Of a stretch of DNA of 41,720 bases, positions 1-8,288 are shown in pieces (position 1 is the first letter of the stretch; each line of letters begins with the position of its first letter). The stretch comes from Streptococcaceae bacterium AM104-57. GTDB taxonomy: Bacteria > Bacillota > Bacilli > Lactobacillales > Streptococcaceae. Below the pieces are notes generated by a model that saw nothing but the letters and a program-made list of their open reading frames with translations, was not told where the DNA came from and did not search any database. A program made the translations under genes and the position numbers. Location of the stretch: positions 1 through 41,720 of the forward strand of contig JAQDPW010000005.1 in NCBI GenBank assembly GCA_027659245.1. Reading direction: 5' to 3'.

Positions 1-124
1 CTTCGTTTGTAAGTTTCATAACTACTATTATAAGATGTTTTTTGATTTTAGTCTAGTATGAAATTGAGTTTTTGCCCAACCACTTTTTATGGTGGAATCT
101 TAATTTTTATAAAGCCAAACTTTT

Positions 125-231
125 TACAGTGGATTGAACTTAGAGTAGTACACTATGGATTCTAAAACATTTCTAGAAATTAGTTTGACTTTCCTAATCT
201 CTCTGTTCATATCTTATTTCAATCCACTATA
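125..231 (+). repeat. RUP element (copy 1)
   Basis: This is a 107-bp element with terminal inverted repeats: TACAGTGGATTGAA at the left and TTCAATCCACTATA at the right. A second copy of exactly the same length lies at 30576-30682, with about 12 differences by my count. Length, TA-containing ends and sequence fit the RUP (repeat unit of pneumococcus) family, a non-autonomous element thought to be moved by an IS630-type transposase. No transposase gene is in the window. It sits just downstream of the peptide-binding lipoprotein gene's terminator. The rest of 1-292 shows no gene. Confidence 0.9.
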
Positions 232-292
232 CTTCAATGCAGGGATTAAACCAATAATCAACATGCTAAACTAAAGTCTCAGGAAGGGTATC

Positions 293-317
293 AAAAGGCC
301 AGACTTTTTGTCCGGCC
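293..317 (-). terminator. Rho-independent terminator of the oligopeptide-binding protein gene
   Basis: An 8-bp stem, GGCCGGAC/GTCTGGCC on the minus strand, has a 5-nt loop and is followed by TTTT. One pair is G-U on the minus strand and would be an A-C mismatch on the plus strand, which favours minus-strand use. A T-run also follows on the plus strand, so weak two-way activity is possible. Confidence 0.8.
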
Positions 318-326
318 TCTTTTTTG

Positions 327-2309
327 TTATTTAACATGATTTGCAAGGTCTTCTTGCGCTTTTTTATTAGATTCTTCTTTTTCTTTCTTCCATTTATCTT
401 GAGCTTTTTGATATTCATCAGCAGTTACTGGCTTATCTTGAAGTTCAAGGTATTTGTACAAGAGGGCTTCACTTGTTCCCTTGTTACCTGAGTAAGCAAA
501 TGGAAGTGTGAATGGCACCATCTTAGACAACATTGGACGTCCAGTTTTAGAAGTTGTTGGAATAATCAATGCACTATCTGTCAACCAAGCTTGGGCAGCA
601 GCATATTTATCATAACGTTTTGAAATGTCAGTGTCTTCATTTCCAGCTTCAACAACCATCTTTTCGTAATCTTCTAAACCAACTTGTTTAGCAGCTGCAT
701 TGTTTGTGCCTGAATCAAATCCTAGGTAAGTCTTAGTATTTTCACCTACTGATGATTTGATGATATCAAGGTATGTAGATGGGTCGATGTAGTCTGGAGA
801 CCAACCAACGTTATCTGAAAGGTCCCAATCTTCACCGGCAGCCGTTTCAGCAAAGTAAGTAACATTGAGGACTTCATCTTTTTGAAGTTGTTGAATGTCA
901 ATGACAACATTGTCAGTTCCTAACGTTGCTTCAAGTGATTGTTTCAATGATTGAACACGTTGAACTTTTGTAGTATTGGTTTGGTCAACTGGCATATCCA
1001 AGTGGATTGGGAATTGAACACCCTCCGCTTGGAGAGCTGTCTTAGCCTTAGCAAACTCTGCTTTTGCTTTTTCAGGATTGTAAATACCGTCTTGAGCGTC
1101 TTCTAGATTAACATCTTTCCACTCATCACCATAGGTCACTAATTTTTCCTTAACTAAGTCACCAAAGTTTTTACCATCTGCTTGAACAAATGTTGGTGGT
1201 ACGAACAAGTTACGAAGGAGTTTGCTTGCTCCACTTTCTCCATTAACTTGAGAAGCATAAGCTGTTCTATCAAAACCAAAGGCGATGGCTTGACGGAAGT
1301 CTTTGTTAAGAAGAGCTTTCTTAGTTGAAGTCTTTTGCTCGTCTGTAGTCTTAGAAGTATATTTGTAAGACTGACGGTCAATATTTGTACCGACTAAGAA
1401 AGTTGTAGAATCTTGTGTTGTATAAACGATGTTATCCTTAAACTCTTTTTCAAGTTCAGAGTAGCTTCCACTTGTTGGGAAGAGAAGGGCCATTGAGAAA
1501 CCACCATCTTTAAAGGTTTCTGCAAGTTTGTTATTGTCTTGACCATCCCAGAATGAAAGTTTTACTTTATCAATATGAACATTGTCCTTATCCCAGTAGT
1601 TTGGATTCTTTTCGAATTCTACTGAAGATTTTGCTACCAATGATTTCAACAAGAAAGGACCATTATAAAGGATACTGCTTGGATCTGTTGCTTTAGCAAA
1701 GTCACTTCCTTTAGAAGTAAGGAATTCTTCATTGACTGGTGCAAGAATTCCCATGGTTGTCTTAGAGTTCCAGAAGCTTTCTGGTTTGTTCAAAGTGTAT
1801 TGAACTGTCTGATCATCTACAGCCTTGATTCCAACTTCTGAGAAATCTTTTACTTCACCTTTTACATAAGCATCCAAACCTTTAATAGATTCTTGAACAA
1901 GATAAAGGGCTTCTGACTTATTGTCAGCCGCATACTTAAGACCTGTTACAAAGTCTTGCGCTTTAACTGGTGCATACTCTTCGCCTTCAGAAGTGTACCA
2001 TTTAGCATCTTTACGGATTGTGTAAGTGTAAGTCAACCCGTCTTTAGACACTGACCAATCTTCTGCCAAAGATGGCACGAAGTTACCGTAGCGGTCATTC
2101 TCCATCAAACCATCCACGACATTACTTGTGATATTAGCAACCGCAGCCTTACCAGTTGTCAGATAGTTGAGGCTGTCTGGATCTGTTTCATAAACATACG
2201 AAAAAGTTTTCTCACCCTTTGCACTAGAGCCTGAGCCTGAACAAGCTGCCAAAACACCTGACGCTAACAGAGTCACCCCTGCTAGGGCCATTACTTTTGA
2301 AAATTTCAT
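327..2309 (-). CDS. aliA: Oligopeptide ABC transporter substrate-binding lipoprotein (AliA/AliB/AmiA family)
   Basis: This is an extracytoplasmic peptide receptor that delivers oligopeptides to the Ami-type ABC permease and is tethered to the membrane by lipid. The 660-aa product begins MKFSKVMALAG with a lipoprotein signal peptide; the lipobox LAAC places the lipidated cysteine at residue 23. The rest matches an SBP_bac_5 peptide-binding fold, with family-typical stretches such as NPNYWDK and GWSPDYIDPSTYL, and a Lys/Glu-rich C-terminal tail. I chose ATG 2309 because AGGAG lies at 2316-2320; the longer open frame to 2366 runs through the promoter and has no ribosome site. It is a single gene without permease genes, as expected for the accessory Ali receptors. 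Which paralogue (AliA, AliB or AmiA) it is cannot be fixed by eye, so the symbol is tentative. A consensus promoter and a CodY-like box lie upstream. Confidence 0.88.
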   Translation of the reverse strand: MKFSKVMALAGVTLLASGVLAACSGSGSSAKGEKTFSYVYETDPDSLNYLTTGKAAVANITSNVVDGLMENDRYGNFVPSLAEDWSVSKDGLTYTYTIRKDAKWYTSEGEEYAPVKAQDFVTGLKYAADNKSEALYLVQESIKGLDAYVKGEVKDFSEVGIKAVDDQTVQYTLNKPESFWNSKTTMGILAPVNEEFLTSKGSDFAKATDPSSILYNGPFLLKSLVAKSSVEFEKNPNYWDKDNVHIDKVKLSFWDGQDNNKLAETFKDGGFSMALLFPTSGSYSELEKEFKDNIVYTTQDSTTFLVGTNIDRQSYKYTSKTTDEQKTSTKKALLNKDFRQAIAFGFDRTAYASQVNGESGASKLLRNLFVPPTFVQADGKNFGDLVKEKLVTYGDEWKDVNLEDAQDGIYNPEKAKAEFAKAKTALQAEGVQFPIHLDMPVDQTNTTKVQRVQSLKQSLEATLGTDNVVIDIQQLQKDEVLNVTYFAETAAGEDWDLSDNVGWSPDYIDPSTYLDIIKSSVGENTKTYLGFDSGTNNAAAKQVGLEDYEKMVVEAGNEDTDISKRYDKYAAAQAWLTDSALIIPTTSKTGRPMLSKMVPFTLPFAYSGNKGTSEALLYKYLELQDKPVTADEYQKAQDKWKKEKEESNKKAQEDLANHVK

Positions 2310-2337
2310 AATAAACTCCTTTTTGACTTTTTTATAC

Positions 2338-2366
2338 ATTATAGACTCTTTTAAGCTTGCTGTCAA
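2338..2366 (-). promoter_or_regulatory. Promoter of the oligopeptide-binding protein gene
   Basis: On the minus strand, a perfect -35 TTGACA (2361-2366) and a perfect -10 TATAAT (2338-2343) are separated by 17 nt. They lie about 30 nt upstream of the chosen start, so strong sigma-70-type transcription is expected unless repressed. Confidence 0.88.
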
Positions 2367-2369
2367 TAC

Positions 2370-2401
2370 AATTTTCAGAATTTTTCAAATTGATTTGAAA
2401 A
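2370..2401. promoter_or_regulatory. CodY-like box and adjoining 20-bp palindrome
   Basis: AATTTTCAGAATTTT at 2370-2384 matches the CodY consensus AATTTTCWGAAAATT at 13 of 15 positions. It lies immediately upstream of the -35 of the peptide-binding gene. A very similar 15-mer precedes ilvB. Overlapping it is a perfect inverted repeat, TTTTCAAAT-TG-ATTTGAAAA (2382-2401). Repression by CodY when branched-chain amino acids are plentiful is an inference; the palindrome could be another operator serving this gene or luxS. Confidence 0.6.
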
Positions 2402-2451
2402 TATTTTTATGAGAAACTTTTCAAAAAACCAGCTGAGAAAAAGTTCTTTTA

Positions 2452-2485
2452 TTGACAGTTCTCAAACAAATCTTTATGATATAAT
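2452..2485 (+). promoter_or_regulatory. luxS promoter
   Basis: A -35 TTGACA at 2452-2457 is followed after 17 nt by TATGAT (2475-2480). A perfect TATAAT overlaps at 2480-2485 but at a spacing of 22 nt, so TATGAT is the better partner. Confidence 0.7.
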
Positions 2486-2512
2486 GAAAGGAGAAAGTTG
2501 AAAGGAAATACC

Positions 2513-2995
2513 ATGTCAAAAGAAGTTATTGTTGAAAGTTTTGAACTGGATCATACGATTGTAAAAGCTCCTTATGTCCGATTGATTGGAGAAGAGACTG
2601 GACCGAAAGGAGATATCATTTCTAACTTTGATATCCGCTTGGTTCAACCAAATGAGGACTCTATCCCTACTGCTGGACTTCATACTATTGAGCACCTCTT
2701 GGCTAAGCTAATCCGTACTCGCATCGACGGTATGATCGATTGTTCACCATTTGGTTGTCGTACAGGTTTCCACATGATTATGTGGGGGCGTCACACTAGC
2801 GCTGAAATCGCAGCTGTCATCAAGGATTCACTGAAGGAAATCGCTGAGACAACAACTTGGGAAGATGTCCCAGGAACAACTATTGAATCTTGCGGAAACT
2901 ACAAGGACCATAGCCTATTTTCAGCTAAGGAATGGGCTAAATTGATTCTCCAACAAGGAATCTCTGATGATGCCTTTGAACGCCATGTCATTTAA
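2513..2995 (+). CDS. luxS: S-ribosylhomocysteine lyase LuxS
   Basis: LuxS cleaves S-ribosylhomocysteine to homocysteine and DPD, the precursor of autoinducer-2, as part of the activated methyl cycle in the cytoplasm. The 160-aa length is the usual one. The metal-binding HTIEH motif is at residues 57-61, the catalytic cysteine is Cys82 in [10 protein letters not shown], and the third metal ligand is Cys127 in ESCGNY. The chosen start is ATG 2513 (MSKEVIVES) with AAAGGA about 6 nt upstream; an upstream in-frame TTG at 2498 would add five residues and is less typical. It is transcribed alone, away from the peptide-binding gene and towards clpL, with a two-way terminator between the convergent genes. 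Confidence 0.97.
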   Translation: MSKEVIVESFELDHTIVKAPYVRLIGEETGPKGDIISNFDIRLVQPNEDSIPTAGLHTIEHLLAKLIRTRIDGMIDCSPFGCRTGFHMIMWGRHTSAEIAAVIKDSLKEIAETTTWEDVPGTTIESCGNYKDHSLFSAKEWAKLILQQGISDDAFERHVI

Positions 2996-3002
2996 CACAA
3001 AA

Positions 3003-3032
3003 GAACCAGTTTTTTCAACTGGTCCTTTTTTT
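3003..3032. terminator. Bidirectional terminator between luxS and clpL
   Basis: The stem ACCAGTT/AACTGGT (3005-3011 with 3017-3023) is followed by CC and a T-run on the plus strand. The minus strand also has TTCTTTT after the stem. It can end both convergent transcripts. Confidence 0.85.
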
Positions 3033-3049
3033 ACACTCAAAATTTTAAT

Positions 3050-5152
3050 TTAGGCTTTTTCACGAATGACCAAAACGCCATCTTCCATGTCGGCTTCAAG
3101 GTGTTTAGCATCCAAATTATCTAAGTGGAAGTCTGTGACTTTGTCACGAATTTGTTGTTCAACTACACGACGGAGTGGACGAACACCCATGACTTCATCG
3201 TAACCTTCTTCGGTCATATATTCTTTGGCTGCATCACTCACTGCCAAGTCAATGTCTTTCTTAGAAAGAGTTTTGTTCACTTCTACTAACATCAAGTCAA
3301 CAATCTTAGAAAGGTCTTCCTTACTCAAGTGTGAGAATTCAATCACTGCGTTAAAGCGATTCAAGAATTCTGGACGGAAGTAAGGTTTCAAACGATCCAT
3401 AAGTTCTGGTTTATCAGCATCTTCTGTCAAGTTAGCTTCGTAACCAAAGCCTGCGTTTGAAGTTGCGATAATCACCGTATTCTTGAAGTTGACAGTGTTA
3501 CCTTGACCATCTGTCAAACGACCATCGTCCAAAACTTGAAGGAGAAGGGTGATGACTTGAGGGTCAGCCTTTTCAATCTCATCCAAAAGTACGATTGAGT
3601 ATGGATTGCGACGAACGCGTTCTGTCAAGGTATTGTTGTTGTCATCATAACCAACATAACCTGCAGTTGTACCAATCAATTTAGAAACGGCTGTGCGGTC
3701 GCTGTATTCTGACATGTCCAAACGGATAATGGCATCTTTAGTACCGAACATATCAAGAGCCAATTGTTTAGCCAACTCAGTTTTACCAACACCAGTAGGT
3801 CCTACAAAGAGGAAGCTACCGATTGGACGGTTACCTTCATCAAAACCAGCACGGTTACGACGGATAGCTTTTGCTACTGCTTCAACAGCCTTGTCTTGGC
3901 CAATAACTTTCGTTTGCAAACGGTGACCCATATCTTTCAATCGTTCAATATCGGTTGCACCCATTTGTGATACTGGGATTCCAGTCATCCGTTCGACAGA
4001 CTCAGCTACATCATTTACAGTGGCTGTAACCTTGTGATCTTCTGTATGATTAGCAATTTGCTTTTCAAGCTCTTCGATACGGACTTTTGCATTTAGAGCT
4101 GCTTCGTAATCTTCTTTAGCCGCAGCTTCTTCTTGTTTAGTTTTTTCCGCTTGAATTTCGTGCTCAACTGCATGTACATCTGTAACTGGGTGTTGTGCTG
4201 CCAAGTGAGCAGCTGTCACATCCACAAGGTCAATAGCCTTATCCGGCAAGCTACGTTGTGGAATATATTGAACAGAGTAATCAACGGCAGCTTTCAAGAC
4301 TTCATCTGGCAAAATAACATTGTGGTGTTGTTGATAAAGATCTCGAATACCTTGAAGAATCTTGAAGGTATCTTCAGCAGATGGAGCATTAACCTTCACT
4401 TCGTTGAAACGACGAGCAAGGGCTGCGTTTTTCAAGATGGTATTACGATATTCATCTTGAGTTGTTGCCCCAATCACTGTCAATTCACCACGTGAAAGAG
4501 CTGGTTTCAAGATATCAGCAAGACCCTTAGACCCTTGACCATCACCTGTGCTACCAGCACCAAGGATTTGGTGAATTTCGTCGAAGAAAAGGATAATATT
4601 TCCAGCTTCTTTGACTTCGTTTACCAAGTTTTGAATGTTTTCTTCAAAGCTACCACGGTATTGAGTACCAGCTTCAAGTCCAGAAATATCAATAGAAATG
4701 ATCTCTTTGTTCTTGATTGCTGCTGGAACATCACCATTTACAATTGCTTGTGCAAGCCCTTCAACTACAGCTGTTTTACCAACCCCAGCATCACCGACGA
4801 GAACTGGATTATTCTTTGTGCGACGAGAAAGAATTTCAGAAGTTTCTTGGATTTCTTTATTACGTCCAATCACTGGGTCCAACTTCCCTTCACGAGCTTC
4901 TGCTGTTAAGTTACGTCCAAGTTTTGCAAGAATCCCATCTTGTTTCATACCTTTACCTTGAACGTACTGAGCTTGTTCACTTCCTTCGCTTGGAAGTTGC
5001 CCAGTTTGACGGTAAATAGCGAATTCTTCAGGCGTTACTTCACGGCCGTTAATCAAGTAACGACGGTTTTCTGAACTGTATCCACGCATACCACCCATCA
5101 ATTGGTTAAACAAATCATCCATATTGTTAAAGTTATTAAAGTTGTTATTCAT
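3050..5152 (-). CDS. clpL: ATP-dependent Clp protease ATP-binding subunit ClpL
   Basis: This is an AAA+ heat-shock chaperone of the ClpL class, which disaggregates or refolds proteins and generally acts without ClpP. The 700-aa product has an Asn-rich N terminus (about residues 2-10) instead of the long ClpB/ClpC N-domain. It has two AAA+ modules: Walker A GDAGVGKT at 120-127 and GPTGVGKT at 451-458, with Walker B ILFFDE near 187-192 and VLLDE near 521-525. A Glu/Lys-rich coiled middle segment lies near 330-370. ATG 5152 has GAGG about 8 nt upstream. A CtsR operator lies about 45 nt upstream, and a 30-codon ORF plus a stronger promoter lie further up. This supports control by the CtsR heat-shock repressor, as known for streptococcal clpL. 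Confidence 0.97.
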   Translation of the reverse strand: MNNNFNNFNNMDDLFNQLMGGMRGYSSENRRYLINGREVTPEEFAIYRQTGQLPSEGSEQAQYVQGKGMKQDGILAKLGRNLTAEAREGKLDPVIGRNKEIQETSEILSRRTKNNPVLVGDAGVGKTAVVEGLAQAIVNGDVPAAIKNKEIISIDISGLEAGTQYRGSFEENIQNLVNEVKEAGNIILFFDEIHQILGAGSTGDGQGSKGLADILKPALSRGELTVIGATTQDEYRNTILKNAALARRFNEVKVNAPSAEDTFKILQGIRDLYQQHHNVILPDEVLKAAVDYSVQYIPQRSLPDKAIDLVDVTAAHLAAQHPVTDVHAVEHEIQAEKTKQEEAAAKEDYEAALNAKVRIEELEKQIANHTEDHKVTATVNDVAESVERMTGIPVSQMGATDIERLKDMGHRLQTKVIGQDKAVEAVAKAIRRNRAGFDEGNRPIGSFLFVGPTGVGKTELAKQLALDMFGTKDAIIRLDMSEYSDRTAVSKLIGTTAGYVGYDDNNNTLTERVRRNPYSIVLLDEIEKADPQVITLLLQVLDDGRLTDGQGNTVNFKNTVIIATSNAGFGYEANLTEDADKPELMDRLKPYFRPEFLNRFNAVIEFSHLSKEDLSKIVDLMLVEVNKTLSKKDIDLAVSDAAKEYMTEEGYDEVMGVRPLRRVVEQQIRDKVTDFHLDNLDAKHLEADMEDGVLVIREKA

Positions 5153-5195
5153 ATTTCATACCTCGTTTGCTTTCAAATTTATTTAGTCAAAATAG

Positions 5196-5212
5196 TTTGA
5201 CTTTCTTTGACC
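5196..5212 (-). promoter_or_regulatory. CtsR operator upstream of clpL
   Basis: The minus strand reads GGTCAAAGAAAGTCAAA, a direct heptad repeat matching the CtsR consensus (A/G)GTCAAANAN(A/G)GTCAAA. It lies between the small leader ORF and clpL. A further TTTTGACT half-site follows at about 5186-5193. Confidence 0.85.
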
Positions 5213-5231
5213 TTTTTTTAAAAAATTTAGA

Positions 5232-5324
5232 CTAGCTATTTGCTACTCTACGTATAATTTCGGGTTTTTCTTTATCCAATACAGGTTTTTCGATTGGACT
5301 TCTAAAAATACTAATGTTAACCAT
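5232..5324 (-). CDS. 30-aa leader ORF upstream of clpL
   Basis: A short open frame encodes MVNISIFRSPIEKPVLDKEK followed by PEIIRRVANS. It starts at ATG 5324 with AGAGG about 9 nt upstream and ends at TAG. It lies between the distal clpL promoter (5433-5461) and the CtsR box, so it would be the first cistron of a longer clpL transcript. I recall a small hypothetical gene annotated at this place, between clpL and luxS, in S. pneumoniae, which argues for conservation. No function is recognised. It has no membrane segment and is charged at its C-terminal half. It may be a true microprotein or a leader whose translation influences clpL. Confidence 0.5.
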   Translation of the reverse strand: MVNISIFRSPIEKPVLDKEKPEIIRRVANS

Positions 5325-5432
5325 AGGTTGTACCTCTTTTCTAGGTTTTACCCATACTTCGATCTTAAGATAGTATATACAATCATCTTAAAATCAAGGT
5401 TTTCTAAGGACTTTCCTTATCCTTATGTTCTT

Positions 5433-5473
5433 AGTATATCACTTTAGTCAGTAAAGGTCAAGCATTTTGACCT
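5433..5473 (-). promoter_or_regulatory. Distal clpL promoter overlapped by a GGTCAA palindrome
   Basis: On the minus strand, -35 TTGACC (5456-5461) and -10 TATACT (5433-5438) are separated by 17 nt. The -35 is inside an inverted repeat, AGGTCAA-GCAT-TTTGACCT (5455-5473). It uses the CtsR half-site word, but head to head rather than as the usual direct repeat. It probably drives the leader ORF and clpL with a leader of about 275 nt. Between here and the pflB terminator (5474-5686) I see no gene. Confidence 0.7.
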
Positions 5474-5686
5474 AAATTGACTATTATTTTTTAAAAAAAT
5501 TTATGGTACTGAAGATATTAAATATGAAAATAGCTTTTACTTATCTTTTTTTCGAGTAAGAGCTGATTTTCAAGCTTCACTGATGATAAACAGCAATGAT
5601 AGCCTAACAATGTTGACCTTAGGAAGTAGATTCCTATGTCTAGAAAATAAATTTCCAACTGTAAATTTATAATAATATCTATTCAA

Positions 5687-5714
5687 ATCAAAAAAGCCAG
5701 TCATCAGACTGGCT
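5687..5714 (-). terminator. pflB terminator
   Basis: The minus-strand stem AGCCAGTC/GACTGGCT has a 4-nt loop and is followed by six T residues. It lies 23 nt beyond the pflB stop codon. Confidence 0.9.
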
Positions 5715-5736
5715 CAGTTTTTAGTATTGCTGAATC

Positions 5737-8052
5737 TTATAGCAATGCATCATCCATTGAAAGAACTTCGTGGAAGACACGTTGTGTCAATTCAGTTTTT
5801 TGTTCTGGAGTGAGGTACTTAGTATTTACACAGTATCCTGAGATACGTACGATTACGTCTTCACCTGACATGATCTTTTCATAAACATCATTCAAGTCCA
5901 TAACGTTCAAGTTAACGTGTTGTCCACCGTTTTCGAAGTAACCATCAAGGATTGTTACCAAGTTATCAACTTGTTCGTCACGAGTTTTACCAAGAGCACG
6001 TGGTGAAACTTGAGTTGTCAATGAGATACCATCAGCTGCATAACCAAAGTCAAGGCTAGCAAGTGAGTTCAAGTTTTGCAACCATCCACCTTTAGCTTTG
6101 TTAGATGGGTTCGCGCCTGGTGAGAAGAATTCAAGTTTAGACAAGTTCACAGAACCATCTTCGTTGAGGTATACACCTTTGTGGACTGGTGAGTTACCAG
6201 TTTGTTTAGAGTAAGCAACGTTAGATGTGATTGTCAAAAGTGATACAGTAGCTTCTGCGTCTTTGTAAAGTTTGTGGCTACGTAGACGAGTTGTGTAAGC
6301 TTCGATCAACCATTCTGCCAATTCATTTGAACGTGGATCATCTTCACCCCAACGTGGGTATTCACCGATTGTTTCGTAATCGTAGATGTAGCCATTTTCA
6401 TCACGGATTGGTTTAACTGTAGCGTATTTGATAGCTGACAATGTGTCAACAGTGTTAGCGAATCCACAGATACCGAATCCCATGTTAGCACGTTGTTTAG
6501 TTGGCAAGAAGGCCATTTGAACAGCTTCGTAGTTGTACTTATCAGTCATGTAGTGGATGATGTTCAAAGCATCTACGTAAGTGTCTGTCAACCAGTCAAG
6601 AGATTTTTCAAAGTTAGCTTTAACTGATTCGAATTCAAGAACTTCATCACGGATTGGTTCGATGTCAAATACTTTGTAGTCTTTATGAACATCGTCGTAA
6701 CCACCGTTCAAACCAGTAAGAAGAGCTTTAAGAACGTTAACGCGAGCACCGAAGTACTGGATGTTGTGACGTTGTTCTTCGTTTTCTGGGTCAAGTGGAG
6801 ATACACAACATGAGATACAGCTCATTTCACCGTATCCGTCTTTAGCCATTGTTGTAACACCTTCGTATTGGATTGAAGAGTGTTTGTGGCTCATGTGCAT
6901 ACAGTAGCGACGGAAGTTATATGGTAATTTGTCAGTCCAAAGAACTGTCAAGTTTGGTTCTGGAGAGTTACCGATGTTGTCAAGAGTGTTCAAGAAACGG
7001 TAGTCCATCTTAGTAACACGGTGACGACCGTCGTTACCCATACCAGCCATTGAAGTTGTGATGAAGGTTGGGTCACCTGAGTACAATTGGTCGTAAGCTT
7101 TTGTACGAGCAAATTTAACTGTACGAAGTTTCATAACGAAATCATCAACAAATTCTTGGATTTCTGATTCAGTAAATGTACCACGAGCAAGGTCACGTTC
7201 TGCAAAGATATCCAATACGATTGGTACACGTCCTAGAGATGTAGCCGCACCGTTGATAACACGGCAGACAGCCATAAAGGCAATGTTAACCCATTGGATA
7301 GCTTCTTTAACGTTCATCGCTGGTTTACGAACATCAACTCCGTAAAGGTCACCCAAGCGAACAACTTGTTGCAATGCTTGATATTGAAGGTTGATTTCTT
7401 CACGAAGACGGATTGTTTCTTCATCGATTTCTTCGATTGAGTTCCAGTCGTTAACTTTTTCTTGCATCAAGTAGTCTGCACCGTAAAGAGCAAGACGTGC
7501 ATAAACACCGATGATACGTCCACGTGAGTATGCATCTGGAAGACCAGTTACAGTGTGAGCGTGACGAGCACGACGAATGTTTGAAGTGTAAGCACGGAAG
7601 ATACCATCGTTAACAGTTGTTACGTATTTAGTGAAAATTTCGTGAACAGCTGGATCTGGTTCGTATCCATTTTCTTTCAAAGTAGTTTCAGCCATACGGA
7701 TACCACCTTTTGGCATGAAGTTCAATTTGAAGAGTTCATCGTTTTGGATACCATAAATCAATTCGTTTTCTTTGTCGATAAATCCAGCAGGAATATCAGC
7801 AATAGAAGTTGGACGAGTGTCCATTGGGAAACGAGTTTCTTCGTAATGTGCTTTAGTTTCTTCTACGATTTTTTTGATGTGAAGTGAACGTTCTGTTGGG
7901 CCTGCAAGGAAGCTTTCATCTCCATCGTAAGGTGTGTAGTTTGCTTGAACGAAACGAGATACACTTGCTTTTTCTTTCCAGTCAACACCCTTAAAGCCTT
8001 CCCAGGCTTTGTCAAAAATGTCTTGTGCTTCAACAACTGTCTTAACAACCAT
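5737..8052 (-). CDS. pflB: Formate C-acetyltransferase (pyruvate formate-lyase)
   Basis: This glycyl-radical enzyme converts pyruvate and CoA to acetyl-CoA and formate during anaerobic mixed-acid fermentation. The 771-aa product has the adjacent active-site cysteines in [11 protein letters not shown] (Cys415-Cys416) and the C-terminal glycyl-radical motif VRISGYCVN, with the radical glycine near residue 739. The start ATG 8052 ([10 protein letters not shown]) has AGAGGA about 7 nt upstream; the open frame to 8088 would lie in the leader. It is monocistronic, diverges from dinB as I remember it doing in pneumococcus, and its activating enzyme is not in the window. A cre-like site overlaps the promoter and a palindrome follows the -10, consistent with carbon-catabolite and redox control. 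Confidence 0.97.
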   Translation of the reverse strand: MVVKTVVEAQDIFDKAWEGFKGVDWKEKASVSRFVQANYTPYDGDESFLAGPTERSLHIKKIVEETKAHYEETRFPMDTRPTSIADIPAGFIDKENELIYGIQNDELFKLNFMPKGGIRMAETTLKENGYEPDPAVHEIFTKYVTTVNDGIFRAYTSNIRRARHAHTVTGLPDAYSRGRIIGVYARLALYGADYLMQEKVNDWNSIEEIDEETIRLREEINLQYQALQQVVRLGDLYGVDVRKPAMNVKEAIQWVNIAFMAVCRVINGAATSLGRVPIVLDIFAERDLARGTFTESEIQEFVDDFVMKLRTVKFARTKAYDQLYSGDPTFITTSMAGMGNDGRHRVTKMDYRFLNTLDNIGNSPEPNLTVLWTDKLPYNFRRYCMHMSHKHSSIQYEGVTTMAKDGYGEMSCISCCVSPLDPENEEQRHNIQYFGARVNVLKALLTGLNGGYDDVHKDYKVFDIEPIRDEVLEFESVKANFEKSLDWLTDTYVDALNIIHYMTDKYNYEAVQMAFLPTKQRANMGFGICGFANTVDTLSAIKYATVKPIRDENGYIYDYETIGEYPRWGEDDPRSNELAEWLIEAYTTRLRSHKLYKDAEATVSLLTITSNVAYSKQTGNSPVHKGVYLNEDGSVNLSKLEFFSPGANPSNKAKGGWLQNLNSLASLDFGYAADGISLTTQVSPRALGKTRDEQVDNLVTILDGYFENGGQHVNLNVMDLNDVYEKIMSGEDVIVRISGYCVNTKYLTPEQKTELTQRVFHEVLSMDDALL

Positions 8053-8077
8053 GTTAATGTCCTCTTTTTTCTTTCTA

Positions 8078-8095
8078 GTAACAGTCATCTGTTAC
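8078..8095. promoter_or_regulatory. Palindrome in the pflB leader
   Basis: A perfect inverted repeat, GTAACAG-ATGA-CTGTTAC (minus-strand reading), lies just downstream of the pflB -10 and close to the expected transcription start. Its position suits a repressor operator. It is not a standard Rex site (TTGTGAA...TTCACAA). The regulator is unknown. Confidence 0.55.
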
Positions 8096-8107
8096 ATTCA
8101 TGTACTC

Positions 8108-8137
8108 AGTATAACATACAGTAAACGATTTCAACAA
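8108..8137 (-). promoter_or_regulatory. pflB promoter with overlapping cre-like site
   Basis: The minus strand has -10 TATACT at 8108-8113. Possible -35 hexamers are TTGTTG at 18 nt or TTGAAA at 15 nt. The sequence TTGAAATCGTTTACTG (8119-8134, minus) resembles the CcpA cre consensus WTGNNARCGNWWWCAW, with about three deviations. CcpA control of pfl is known in streptococci; binding here is inferred. Confidence 0.6.
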
Positions 8138-8170
8138 GTAGAAAATCTCTTTTTTAGCACTTTCTTTTCT

Positions 8171-8202
8171 AATACAGTTTCAAAAATAAATAAAACTGTA
8201 TT
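8171..8202. promoter_or_regulatory. Inverted repeat between pflB and dinB
   Basis: AATACAGTTT (8171-8180) and AAACTGTATT (8193-8202) form a perfect 10-bp inverted repeat with a 12-nt spacer. A second, overlapping pairing is possible between TTTCAAAA and TTTTGAAA further right. There is no T-run terminator behaviour, so a divergent operator or an enhancer-like site for either gene is possible. Confidence 0.5.
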
Positions 8203-8288
8203 ATAGTTTTGAAAAGAATTACTTGGTTTTCATTTTTTCAGAAAAAGAGTATAATGGAAAAGAAGAACACCCTAGCAAAGGAGATAGC

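Noticed and set aside
2310..2366. Longer N terminus for the oligopeptide-binding protein (MTASLKESIM...)
   Set aside because: It would run through the -10 and -35 and has no ribosome site; the lipoprotein signal starts cleanly at ATG 2309.
4133..4909. Plus-strand open frames opposite clpL
   Set aside because: They are antisense shadows of a clearly coding gene, with Cys/Phe-rich composition and no ribosome sites.
5520..5570. Hairpin AGCTTTTACT...AGTAAGAGCT as a terminator
   Set aside because: The stem is imperfect and there is no T-run on either strand.
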